A DNA stretch of 64,000 bases, taken from assembly GCA_029168955.1 (NCBI GenBank), contig JAPDOI010000040.1, positions 1,538,501 through 1,602,500 of the forward strand. Direction: 5' to 3'. Below the pieces are notes generated by a model. It was not told where the DNA came from. It saw nothing but the letters and a program-made list of their open reading frames with translations, and did not search any database. This document shows positions 55,403-64,000 of this stretch, piece after piece. This stretch comes from Aplectana chamaeleonis. Its lineage: Eukaryota; Nematoda; Chromadorea; Rhabditida; Cosmocercidae. Both the position numbers and the translations under genes were made by a program. Position 1 is the stretch's first letter. Every line of letters starts with the position of its first letter.

Positions 55403-55690
55403 AACTGATTTGTTGTCAGATTAACCTGGGTGAGGTTTTCATCGAGATTTCTACATTCAAGTATCAAAGGTAGATGTACACAATTTGTGTTTGATTAGCA
55501 TGGAATTTTATTTGGATTACGTTTCGGCGAATTCCGCATTTGTATGGGTTCGGAAAGCGGAAAGCTAAAATACATAAAGGAACAAATTGTTCGACTGCCA
55601 TTCCAAAGCAAATGATTCCGAAGAAAACATGTTAAATTGGTAACTGGCGAAAGCTGGAAAGCTGTATCATCAGCTGTATCGGTGTGTTGC
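55403..55690. other. no supported feature
   Basis: Short spacer between MITEs. Confidence 0.4.
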
Positions 55691-55694
55691 TTAA

Positions 55695-56177
55695 AGGCAC
55701 AGTACACCCTCTGATACGAATTTTGAGGTTTTCATGTAATTGTGTAGAAGACCCCTCCTGTATAACACGTGCCCAGTTGCAGATCTCAATTTCTCCAAAT
55801 AAGCGAGATATAGGCGACCACCACAGACCCGACCCCCTTCGCTCACCACCACAGGCTCGACTCCTAGCAGATTTTCGAACACGATAGCGGCTCGACGGAT
55901 GGATGAGTTCCAACAAGTCGTCGTTCTTCAGTCCACTGCCGGGCTGTCTCCTTATCCTGTCTCGCTCTCGTGCAACAACTGTGAATGAAGAAAAATACAG
56001 ACCTGAGGCAACTCGTCCACCAATTTTTCACCCTCAAAAACTAGACGTCTTTGAGGAGCCATAACTCTGTTCAAAGGGGGTCTTGGACGATTTCAGAGAT
56101 CCCACAGTGGTCAGCGTGCGACTCTCTCCAAGATAAGCATGGAAACTGAAAATTAATTTTTAAAGTGTCCTGTGCCT
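55695..56177. mobile_element. MITE family B, copy 4
   Basis: aggcacagtacaccctctg to gtgtcctgtgcct. The right TTAA (56178-56181) is shared with the next element. It contains a small internal duplication around gaccaccacag. Confidence 0.8.
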
Positions 56178-56181
56178 TTAA

Positions 56182-56745
56182 AGGCAGTGTACGCGCAAAA
56201 AATCGTGTTCAAGTTTTTCACTATTTTGAGCAGGTAACCTCACCAGGTTGTGATATATCGCAAAAAGACCACCCAAAACACTTAAATTCTGGAGAGAAAT
56301 TCGTTTGAAAATCCCGGAGCATTCACCTTCTTTTTTCGCGTCTGTCCAGTGTGTCTTGTGTAATACACAATTGTCGGAAATGCTGGACGTCTGAAAGTGT
56401 TTAGCCCCGGTAACTTCTTAAATTGATTATTTCTTTTGGCCTTTTTAGTGTCAGGAATCCTATTAAAATAAGAAGCTTCCGATACACACGTTTGAACGCG
56501 AGAATTTCTCGAAATAAAGATTATGGACATTGGGATTTGCCGGGGCCTGTTGTGGCGCTTCTGCTCCTTGTGCTAGATGATCGACCGGGAAAACGCCTTT
56601 TCAGACCACGGAGCGGTTTTCGAAAGGCTGTAGCATTACGAGTACCCAGCTTTGAGGTCTCAAGCTTTGCCAACTATCTCCACTGGGTTCAAACATTGGA
56701 TTGATATGAAAAAACCAAGTGCGGTTTTCTGCGCGGACGCTGCCT
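56182..56745. mobile_element. TTAA MITE family C3
   Basis: aggcagtgtacgcgcaaaa to ttctgcgcggacgctgcct, between two shared TTAA sites (56178-56181, 56746-56749). Confidence 0.75.
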
Positions 56746-56749
56746 TTAA

Positions 56750-57224
56750 AGGCACAGTCCAAGCTCAGGGGCGAAATCTGAGATTTTAACATAATTGTGA
56801 AGTAGACCCACCCCATATAACACCCGCCAAGTGCGAGCTCTCAATTCCTCCTAAAAAGCGAGATATAGGAGGAAGCCACCCTGGGGCTCCCACATCCGGA
56901 AGCCACTTTGGCACGCCCCTTTTACTACCTTTCGAGCTCAACAGTGGCGAGATGAGCGATGATTTCCGATCGATAACTCTAATCTTTGCTTCATTCTCAG
57001 CCTTTATCTATTCAGGTCGGCTCGCATATATCGGTTGCAAATGACGGAAGTTATGAGCCACGGACAACTCGTCCGCCATGATTCCGTAGCTCAATTTTTG
57101 AGGGGCCATACCTTCGTTCCTAGAGGGTCTTGTGCAATTTCAGAGACATTATTGGAATCAGCGTGGGGCCGGTTTTAATATAGACAGAAAAGCAGAGAAA
57201 CGATTTCGAGGTTGGACTGTGCCT
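56750..57224. mobile_element. chimeric TTAA MITE, family B-prime, copy 2
   Basis: aggcacagtccaagctcag to ggttggactgtgcct. Internal blocks match 46531-47006 in inverted orientation. Confidence 0.75.
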
Positions 57225-57303
57225 TTAACCAACAAGTATTCGATATCCTTATTATGGTGAGGGCAATCACATTCGACTCACTTCGGGGGCTTCACCGCGA
57301 GGT

Positions 57304-57333
57304 CGCGTAGGTGTCTTGAAAAACACCTACGCG
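57304..57333. repeat. hairpin, 11-bp arms
   Basis: cgcgtaggtgt and acacctacgcg separated by eight bases. The core gtaggtg also forms the hairpin at 57449. Confidence 0.75.
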
Positions 57334-57448
57334 GCGTCAACGCTCAGCCGACGCGACAATCGGCTCTTCAGCGAGGTGCGATTGCGGAGCCTACATCGTT
57401 ATCGGAGTGGAGGCATGGCAACTTGTAGTGGAGGCACTGCATTGACGT

Positions 57449-57477
57449 CGTGTAGGTGCCTATAGGGCACCTACACG
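57449..57477. repeat. hairpin, 12-bp arms
   Basis: cgtgtaggtgcc and ggcacctacacg around tatag. A cysteine-rich minus frame (57619-57368) runs across it; no family was recognised. Confidence 0.75.
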
Positions 57478-57479
57478 GC

Positions 57480-57865
57480 CGCATTGCGGTGCCGTCATCA
57501 CAGATTTTCCCAGAGTATGGAAGACCTTCATGCTTCTTTACGGGTATGATACACCTTCCATGCCTACAGAAAAGGTCTCCGTGCTCCTTGGCTGGCATTA
57601 TGGGCCTCTTGGCAGGCATGCTCCTCAGCAGCTCTTCATGATTTCAGCTCGACAATCGCCCTCAATTTTCAACTATCAAGGTGAAGATTTTTTGAAACGG
57701 AGGGAGATTGTCGCGTCGAGCGTGCTATTGTGACGTGATTCGCGACAAACGCCCTACAATTTCACCTTCTCGCCATACATCTTCAGCACTAATTTGCGCT
57801 TCTTCAGCACCTGTATGTGAATTTGAGGACATTTTGGTCGAGGCAAAACGCAATCGTTTGACAGA
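57480..57865. other. unclassified; possible small cysteine-rich frame
   Basis: The minus frame 57619-57368 has seven cysteines (including CRHGRC and CRC) but no signal peptide, splice sites or copy for comparison. Confidence 0.3.
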
Positions 57866-58146
57866 GTGACTGTTTCATCACGAATAACGTGTTCAACGGC
57901 ATCGAACATAACTCATATACCTTCTCTTCTCCCTAACGTCTCGAAAAGGGTTGTAGCTTTGAATTTCGAGAAGAAACTACAATTTTTGTTTTTGAAAAAC
58001 GACAACATACATGATTTGATTTTAGAGCACTTTCAAAGAGTTGTGGAAGTGAGTGAAAGTTGTGGAAACTACAGAGTTGCGTTACTTGGCATTCTTTTTT
58101 ACATTACCTTTACATCTCACCAGCAAATACCCCAACACCTTGACCA

Positions 58147-58786
58147 ATCAAGTAGAAAGACACCCACTTTTTCTGAGCAGAGCTAACTTGAGAGATGTGG
58201 TAAATGGTATTCTTCCCGCCTTTGCTCCAACTCCTCTTTCGTGAGAGATGCCCAGAGAAATAGGCCGCGAATGGCATCTGGAAAGGCGATGGGCTCTCAG
58301 AACAGTCAGGCGCTGATATGCACGTGACGGAAACACAACATTCAACAGTCTACGAGTCCCCGGGGTAGGTCTCCCAACGCGGTAAACGGAGTCAGGAACA
58401 CAGTCAATTTGCAAGAATTCTAAAATATCAAATACGACGGCGTAGTCCCTCAAGACCCTTTCCCGCAGAACAGTTAGATCCATCTCTTCGAGACCTCTGA
58501 TGTATATTGAACGTGATTGCGCGCTGTCTTCATTGGAAAATTCAGAATCAAAAGTTATGACATTTCGCAAAGAATCGAGCTCTGCTCTCAGTTTTTCGTT
58601 CTCTATATTTAGGGCCCCCAGTCCACGCGATAATACTGATATGGCTTCCAAGACGGCCGCAGGAATTTCGTTCGACTTGCTGACGTTGCCAGTTAGCTTC
58701 AGTAGCGCTGTTGATAGCTGGCCGCCAACTTCCACATCAGAATCCTTCACCGAGTGATTTTGTGCAGGCATAGAGCTTGGGGCCAT
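58147..58786 (-). pseudogene. LINE ORF1-type protein, copy 2, frameshifted
   Basis: Begins MAPSSMPAQNHSVK and follows copy 1 (26489-27112) through the coiled coil and the FDILEFLQIDCVPDSVYRVG block. Near 58275 it shifts frame; in the other frame it reads IRGLFLWASLTKEELEQRRE, the expected C-terminus. The flanks also match copy 1 (left to about 57868, right to about 58842). No ORF2 is adjacent. Confidence 0.7.
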
Positions 58787-58847
58787 AACAGGAGGTGCAC
58801 CTCAAATATTGGTAGGTAAACCATAGAAATAGAAAGCTCGACATATA

Positions 58848-59496
58848 CTGCCTTTATTCGGGAGTACACTAGCCCCCCTTTTCACCCGCACTCGCCTCTA
58901 CAGTATCGCACCACGGCGGCGCGGGCTGCCGTGGCCCTCTCTCATCCAATCTCTCCCGACCCATGTGGCGGGCATCGACATTCGTATGACCTCCCTCCGA
59001 TCATCCGCATGACCGGCGATCATGTTCAGAGACCGTGAATTTTTTCGAAAATTTTCACCGTCTTCAGTTGTTTTGGTATTCATTTAAATATAATCGTAAT
59101 GGGTAGTGTATAGATGAGCCATCGATTCGAAGCAGACAATTAATGTTCAGAAAGAATGACTTCTTTGTTGAAAATAAAGAGAACAAATGTTTTCTAAATT
59201 TCAGAAGGATTATGTAAAGCTTCTAGTCAACCCTGATCTCTGCCGAAACGATGACATTTAAATCAACACCTAAACAACTGAAGACGATGCAAATTTTGGA
59301 AAAAAAACTCACCGGCTCTGAACATGATCGCCGGTCATGCGGACGATCGGACGGTGGTCATACGAAGGTCGATGCCTGCCACATTGGGTGAGAGATTGGA
59401 TGGGAGAGGGTCACGGCAGACCGCTCCGCCGTGGTGCATACTGTAGAAGCGAGCGCGGGTGAAAAGGGGGGCTTGTGCACTCCCGAATAAAGGCAG
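58848..59496. mobile_element. foldback element R with TA target
   Basis: ctgcctttattcgggagt and actcccgaataaaggcag at the ends, TA on both sides. The arms are complementary over about 230 bp (gatcgccggtcatgcgg and counterpart). It sits just upstream of ORF1 copy 2. Confidence 0.8.
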
Positions 59497-59513
59497 TACA
59501 AATGTCCCAAATA

Positions 59514-59713
59514 CAGTGCGCTTCATAATTATAGGACACCCTCACATTTCCCTATAACACTTCTTCCGTTAACGATGGGGCTTCTCTGTCAAAACTATAG
59601 TAATCAGCTTCGAAAATCACCATTACAGTGATATTTACAGATCACACGAAAATCTCATCTTTTTTTGAACACTACTTTTCATTTTTTGGACTGTTTCATA
59701 ATTATAGGACACC
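59514..59713 (+). mobile_element. Tc3-type terminus, left end of a second mariner-like element
   Basis: Starts cagtgcgcttcataattata after a TA at 59512-59513. A second copy of ttcataattataggacacc lies at 59694-59713, with the repeats spaced 176 bp apart, nearly the same as in the 1-834 element. No transposase and no opposite end were found. Confidence 0.6.
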
Positions 59714-60744
59714 TTAGGTAATCCGCAATTTTCTTGTTCATACGAACAAACTAACGACAGTTTTATAGTGAATATGTTCTCTGCCTCTGTTTTATACCTC
59801 ATTCAGGGGATTGAAGACTCTTCTTGGAAGTTTTTAGAGGGCTGTCGTTTAATTTGTTCGCAGTCCTCTAACACATCACGTTTCCGCCCTTTCATGGCCT
59901 CCATTTGCTGATGGCTCGACGTGCCAGGGTAAAATAGACACAGATAGCAACCAGGATGCCTGACGAGACCCATTGGTCATAATTTGAAGCCAATTCTCAA
60001 TGAAGCGTACGCTTGCCAGGACCAGACTTCGGGGTTGAGCATCCTTGCACAACCATTAGACGTGAATTTTGTGCAGCACATCATCGGATAAACAGCGATA
60101 TGGAGGTGTCTTTGCTAAAAGAGATTCACGGGCTGACTCGGTTTAGTTTCTCTCAGCAAAACAAGACAACCAGCTTGGGGAAGTTGAGCTGCCTGATCGG
60201 TTTTGCATGGCGGATGGTTTTAGGAAGGAAAGGTAGCTGATTCCTCTCCAGATGATGTGTTCGAGTCAGACTAAGTTCCACCTGGGTGAATGGTGTAGAA
60301 AACATGCTACTGGCATGATACCACCAAGGGACAAGGATAGTCCTCTGAATGGAACTTCGTTAGTATCGCTGAGGTTCATCGAAGCGCTCTGTAAGGCTTG
60401 ACAGCATGAGCTAGCCTTCGATTCTACTCGAATAATTTGTATTAAGTGCCACAAAATGCTGGTGCAGTGTATTTTACCATTTTTGAGTAGACAGCTTCGG
60501 CCAATCTCCGTAGGCATGCGATACAAGACGATAGTTTGAGCGAATCAGTCCTGAAGGACGTTCTCGGGCAGACAAGACGTGGCTGTATTGGAAGAGCCAA
60601 CATGTAATCCTCACCAAAACTCCGGGAAATACTCTGAAGGTACCCAGAGATGTCGAAACTACGCTGGCCATAGCCAGGTTTAGGCTGTGGAAGTGAACAA
60701 GCGTGTTGTGCTAGAGGAGTATGACTAAACCAACTTAGGCCATA
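59714..60744. other. no supported feature
   Basis: Expected place for the body of the Tc3-type element, but frames at 60013-60240 and 60442-60891 show no transposase motifs. Confidence 0.4.
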
Positions 60745-60869
60745 GTTATACATCGGCGATTCGGAGCCGCTGGTTTTTGCGGTACGTCTGCGATTGGTCA
60801 GATTTCGAAATTGACCAATAGCAGACATGCCGCGAAGGGTAGCGGCGGCAAAATGCTGGTGTATAACTA
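60745..60869. mobile_element. small foldback element
   Basis: ttatacatcggc and gctggtgtataa at the ends. Inner arms gcgattggtca and tgaccaatagc meet around gatttcgaaat. Confidence 0.6.
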
Positions 60870-60878
60870 GGGCTTTAA

Positions 60879-61338
60879 AGGCAGCATACACGCTCGTAAA
60901 CGTGGTTGGGATAACAATGTGAATCGAACCGTATGGCTTACAACATAATGCCTACGCATTTTGAAGTGTCAAAAACGACCCACAATGCCGCTACATGAGT
61001 TAGAAGTTGGCCCGCCCTGTATTTTCACGCCCCCTGTATTTGCCCTTTTCCTCCAACGCAGAATTGTTGGGTCATCTTTGCCGTCAGTGACGTGTGTGGT
61101 CCACGTGTTAGGCAATCTACCAACAGTACCGACGGTGAATGTGACCCAGCAACCTTGCGTTGCAGGAAAAGAGCAAATACAGGGGGCGTGAAAATACAGG
61201 GCTGGGCCAACTTCTAACTCATGTAGCGGCATTGTGGGTCATTTTTGACCCTTCAAAATGTGTAGGCGTTGTAATCTGGGCCACACCATTCTATTTCTGT
61301 AATTATCTCAATCACGTTTACGAGCGTGTATGCTGCCT
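60879..61338. mobile_element. MITE family A, copy 3
   Basis: Opposite orientation to copy 2. Left TTAA at 60875-60878; the right one is eroded to TTGA and shared with the next element. Confidence 0.8.
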
Positions 61339-61342
61339 TTGA

Positions 61343-62008
61343 AGGCAGTTTTCACGACAATCTTCGATTTTGAAATTAATCGCTAAATCGATTGTTTGGC
61401 TCCCGAGTAGAACTGAAATGACGAAGAACCCGAGGAAAACGCACCAGAAGGGCTTGAAATCCTTTACTCTCACCGCGCTTCTTTACTCTCAGTGGAACTG
61501 TTTGTTGTAACAATGGAATCGTTTGTGGACCCTTCTTTTGCAATTCTCTATTTTTTGTTGCTCCGTCCTTTCTTTCGGACCCTAACTAATACTGTTTTGC
61601 CTGAAATATTCTTCCATTTTTGGGTAGCCCAATTTTTCACCGGTGACAACCACTATACAACATGTTCATCCAACCGGACAACTAGTCCATGTTATAGAAC
61701 AATGTCCAGTTGAGCAATGAAAGAAAGCACTCCAGTCAATGTTTTCGACTAGATGTGTACATAAATCCGAAGGTTCATTGCTTGAAATTAAATTTCGAGC
61801 CAGCTGATGTTCTTGATATAAGAGGTCATCGATGCCGATGATGTGGAGTGGGCTCGTCCACCATCAAAAGACAAGAAAGTTCAGGCTTAAAAAATTTATC
61901 CCGAAAGAGTGGTTTTTCGCGATTTTTTCTCATAGGTCCTACTACTCGAGACCCAGAAAAAGGTTTAGAGAGAAAAAGACGACAAGCATATTTATTGCGA
62001 CCACTGCA
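61343..62008. mobile_element. chimeric MITE: family C left part joined to family D right part
   Basis: 61343-61708 matches the interior of family C (14700-15520 without the nested B). 61710-62008 matches family D (5665-5968). The final gcgaccactgc lacks the usual cttTTAA. Confidence 0.6.
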
Positions 62009-62264
62009 CGAAGGCTGGGTTCTCGATAAAATCGGTTGTTGTGCAATCCTCATAGAAAGGTAGATCTGGCCATCACAAAAGCGAAAATAAGTGAAAAATT
62101 GGAGAAAAAACGCTCTGAAACCAGTTACTGCTTGGTGTCCTCCCCCCATGATCGAGAGTTCTCTGAATGTCTGTTTTGTCTTTTATTTTCCTTTATCTTT
62201 GATTTTGATTCTAAAGTAATTCTGAGCACATAGTTTTTGGGGAATTCTGTCTATACCCTAGTCA

Positions 62265-62905
62265 CCAGCAGGGTTCGGCGTGAGGTGTGATGTATCACAG
62301 AGGGGGGGTCGGACCCGTCGACATGCGGTGGGATGGGGGGTCGGACCCTCGGTCAACCAAGAACCAAGGTGAACTTCTATCAGGGCGGGGGGTAGAGAGC
62401 CATACCGTTAGTATGAAAAATGACGGCAAACAGAGACGGTGAAGTGAGATCACAATAAGAGGTCAAAATAAAACTAGAGATCATACTGAGAGAGCGAAAT
62501 GAGACAGGAGATCAAAAAGAAACTGAATAGTGAGAAAGATCTGCGAAAAAACAAATGAGGCAAGATATGAAATGGGGATGTAAAAATGAGGAAGGAACAC
62601 ACAAGAAGAGCTTATAATTCACTGGTGATGAAGCATGCAAGACAATAGACGTAGCATGGCCATCGTTAACGACTCTAGCCTGGAGAAGGAGTTTTTGCCA
62701 CGTAAAGTGTGTCACCAAAGCGCTCCTGGATATACCATATCAGCAGCAGTGATGTTGAGCATTCGCTGTCATCGAGGTCATTACAAGCGGACTATCCTGT
62801 CAACGAAATGACACAGATGTTCTTGAATTTAGTAATCAAAGATGCCTTTTTAGGCGATTTAGGATTCACAGGTTCGATCCCACTAAAGCTAACAAATTTC
62901 GCAAT
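62265..62905. repeat. dispersed repeat I, copy 2
   Basis: Inverted copy of 10248-10895. The plus strand has ggttcgatccc at 62871, matching the B-box-like site of copy 1. Confidence 0.65.
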
Positions 62906-63024
62906 TCAGGGAAATAATGGATTGCTGACTGTTTGAGAACAGGATTGTTCACTGTTTTATCTCTTGCAATTTTCTCCACGAAATTGACTCGTGTTCAAGA
63001 TGCGATATCGCCTGAAGCATAGGA

Positions 63025-63195
63025 TTTTTATGCCCTGAGGGCACATACGTACGGTTGCGGGCGCGGAGCCCACATTTTGAATACGATTGTCCGCAGGTGA
63101 AAACGCACCCAAAATTTCATGAACGCAGCTTCAGGATAAGATGGGTGGAGCCTGTTTTACGCCCTGAGGGCACATAGGTGCGGTTTCTGGCAAGA
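63025..63195. repeat. 144-bp repeat family, inverted copy
   Basis: Complement of the 3347-3745 units: gccctgagggcacata occurs twice, with gaaaacgcac between. Confidence 0.65.
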
Positions 63196-63224
63196 TTTTT
63201 GTTCCGACTACTTTTTTTCCGTCG

Positions 63225-64000
63225 CCCTGCGCACTCCCGCTTAAGTCCCGATCACTTCTCCGGCGCTCTGAGCACTCCCACTCGGGTCCCGACCGCTTTT
63301 CTCTGTGCGCTGTAAACTCCAAGTTGGATTCCGGCAACTTGCTGTGGCGCTGCGCACTCCCAGTTGGGTCCCAACCACTTTTTACGGCGCGCTGTGCACT
63401 CCCACTTGGGTCCCGTCCAAATTTCCCGGCCCGCTGTAAACTCCTAGTTGGACTCAGGCCACTTGCTGTGGCGCTCTGTGCACTCCCACTTGGGTCCCGA
63501 CCACTTTTTCCGGCGCGCTGTAAACTCCTAGTAGGATTCCGGCAACTTGCTGTGGCGCTGCGCACTCCCGGTTGTGTCCCAACCACTTTTTACGGCGCGC
63601 TGTGCACTCCCACTTGGGTCCCGTCCGAATTTCCCGGCGCTGTAAACTCCTAGTTGGACTCAGGCCACTTGCTGTGGCGCTCTGTGCACTCCCACTTGGG
63701 TCCCGACCACTTTTTCCGGCGCGCTGTAAACTCCTAGTTGGATTCCGGTCACTTGCTCTGGCGCTATGTGCACTCCCAGTTGGGTCCCGTCAACTTTTAC
63801 CGGCGCTCTGTGCACTCCCACTTCGGTCCCGGCGTTCTGTAAACTCCTAGTTGGATTCCGGCCACTTGCTGTGGCGATGTGTGCACTTCCAGTTGAGTCC
63901 CGCCCTTTTTTGTCGGCCCGCTGAGCACTCCCGCTTGGATCCCGACCACATTTCCCGCCGCTCTGTGCACTCCCTCTTGGGGGCTCTATCCTAAGGAAGG
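63225..64000. repeat. 42-bp minisatellite with a five-unit higher-order repeat, runs off right edge
   Basis: Monomers such as gtgcactcccacttgggtcc and taaactcctagttggattcc alternate in a fixed order of five. The taaactcc unit that opens each block starts at 63312, 63521 and 63729, giving 208-209-bp blocks. Related to the 52.1-54.3 kb unit in the ggcgc, cactt and gggtcccg positions. Confidence 0.85.

Noticed and set aside
57368..57619. Cysteine-rich secreted protein
   Set aside because: No signal peptide or conserved family, and the frame runs through a strong hairpin.
55060..61232. Similar plus and minus frames in the family A MITEs as a protein family
   Set aside because: They follow the palindromic arms of the MITE; stops differ between copies and frames exist on both strands.
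62860..62890. tRNA or SINE from the B-box-like word
   Set aside because: ggttcgatccc alone, with no A box at suitable distance and a poor T-arm; kept only as a note on repeat I.
63131..63850. Possible CRISPR-like array
   Set aside because: Units are contiguous related monomers with no unique spacers, and the sequence is eukaryotic.

Overview
The window looks like a transposon-dominated, gene-poor stretch of a nematode chromosome, most likely from a clade V (strongylid or hookworm-like) species. Reasons: a Tc3-type mariner transposase with a very short (69 nt) intron, other candidate introns of 50-55 nt with TTTCAG or CTTTAG acceptors, several RTE-clade LINEs of the kind common in hookworm genomes, a CR1-like LINE, Penelope-like elements (PLEs) with GIY-YIG endonuclease, and dense families of foldback MITEs. 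I see no bacterial operon, rRNA, intact tRNA or CRISPR array. All homology statements are by eye.

Layout. 1-834: the 5' end of a Tc3-like element running off the left edge. 2.4-3.2 kb: one TTAA-type MITE nested in another. 3.3-3.8 kb: a 144-bp tandem repeat. 3.8-8.6 kb: a minus-strand RTE LINE split by a 1.9-kb DNA element (E1), which itself holds a MITE. 8.7-12.3 kb: a structured TATA-bearing repeat, an E-box-rich TIR element, and another TTAA MITE. 12.6-16.5 kb: copy 1 of a duplicated segment (J) with two small signal-peptide-like exons, interrupted by a PLE and MITEs; copy 2 is at 30.8-32.1 kb. 17-20 kb: more TIR elements. 20.3-24.5 kb: an unclassified repeat (G) split by a 3.05-kb CR1-like LINE with a 37-bp target duplication and by a 289-bp Mutator-like MITE with a 9-bp duplication. 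26.2-27.2 kb: a LINE ORF1 unit without ORF2. 28.4-30.4 kb: two TIR elements. 32.2-35.1 kb and 38.7-41.6 kb: two degenerate but nearly whole RTE ORF2 copies. 36.9-38.2 kb: element E2, related to E1. 45-51 kb: an RTE fragment, repeat G copy 2, chained MITEs, a long inverted-repeat element and a PLE with inverted terminal repeats. 52.1-54.3 kb and 63.2-64 kb: 42-bp minisatellites with higher-order structure. 54.9-57.2 kb: a chain of MITEs sharing TTAA junctions. 58.1-61.3 kb: the second ORF1 unit, a foldback element and a second Tc3-type end.

How it works together: almost everything is mobile DNA in layers, so nested insertions give a relative order of events, and undisturbed paralogous copies elsewhere in the window act as empty-site controls. 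Candidate host coding sequence is limited to a few small exons (13.3-13.4, 18.4, 31.5 and 43.9-44.05 kb). The most unusual signal is a four-member family of about 280-bp sequences with a TATA-like box followed by two conserved hairpins, three of them carried inside two kinds of DNA transposon.
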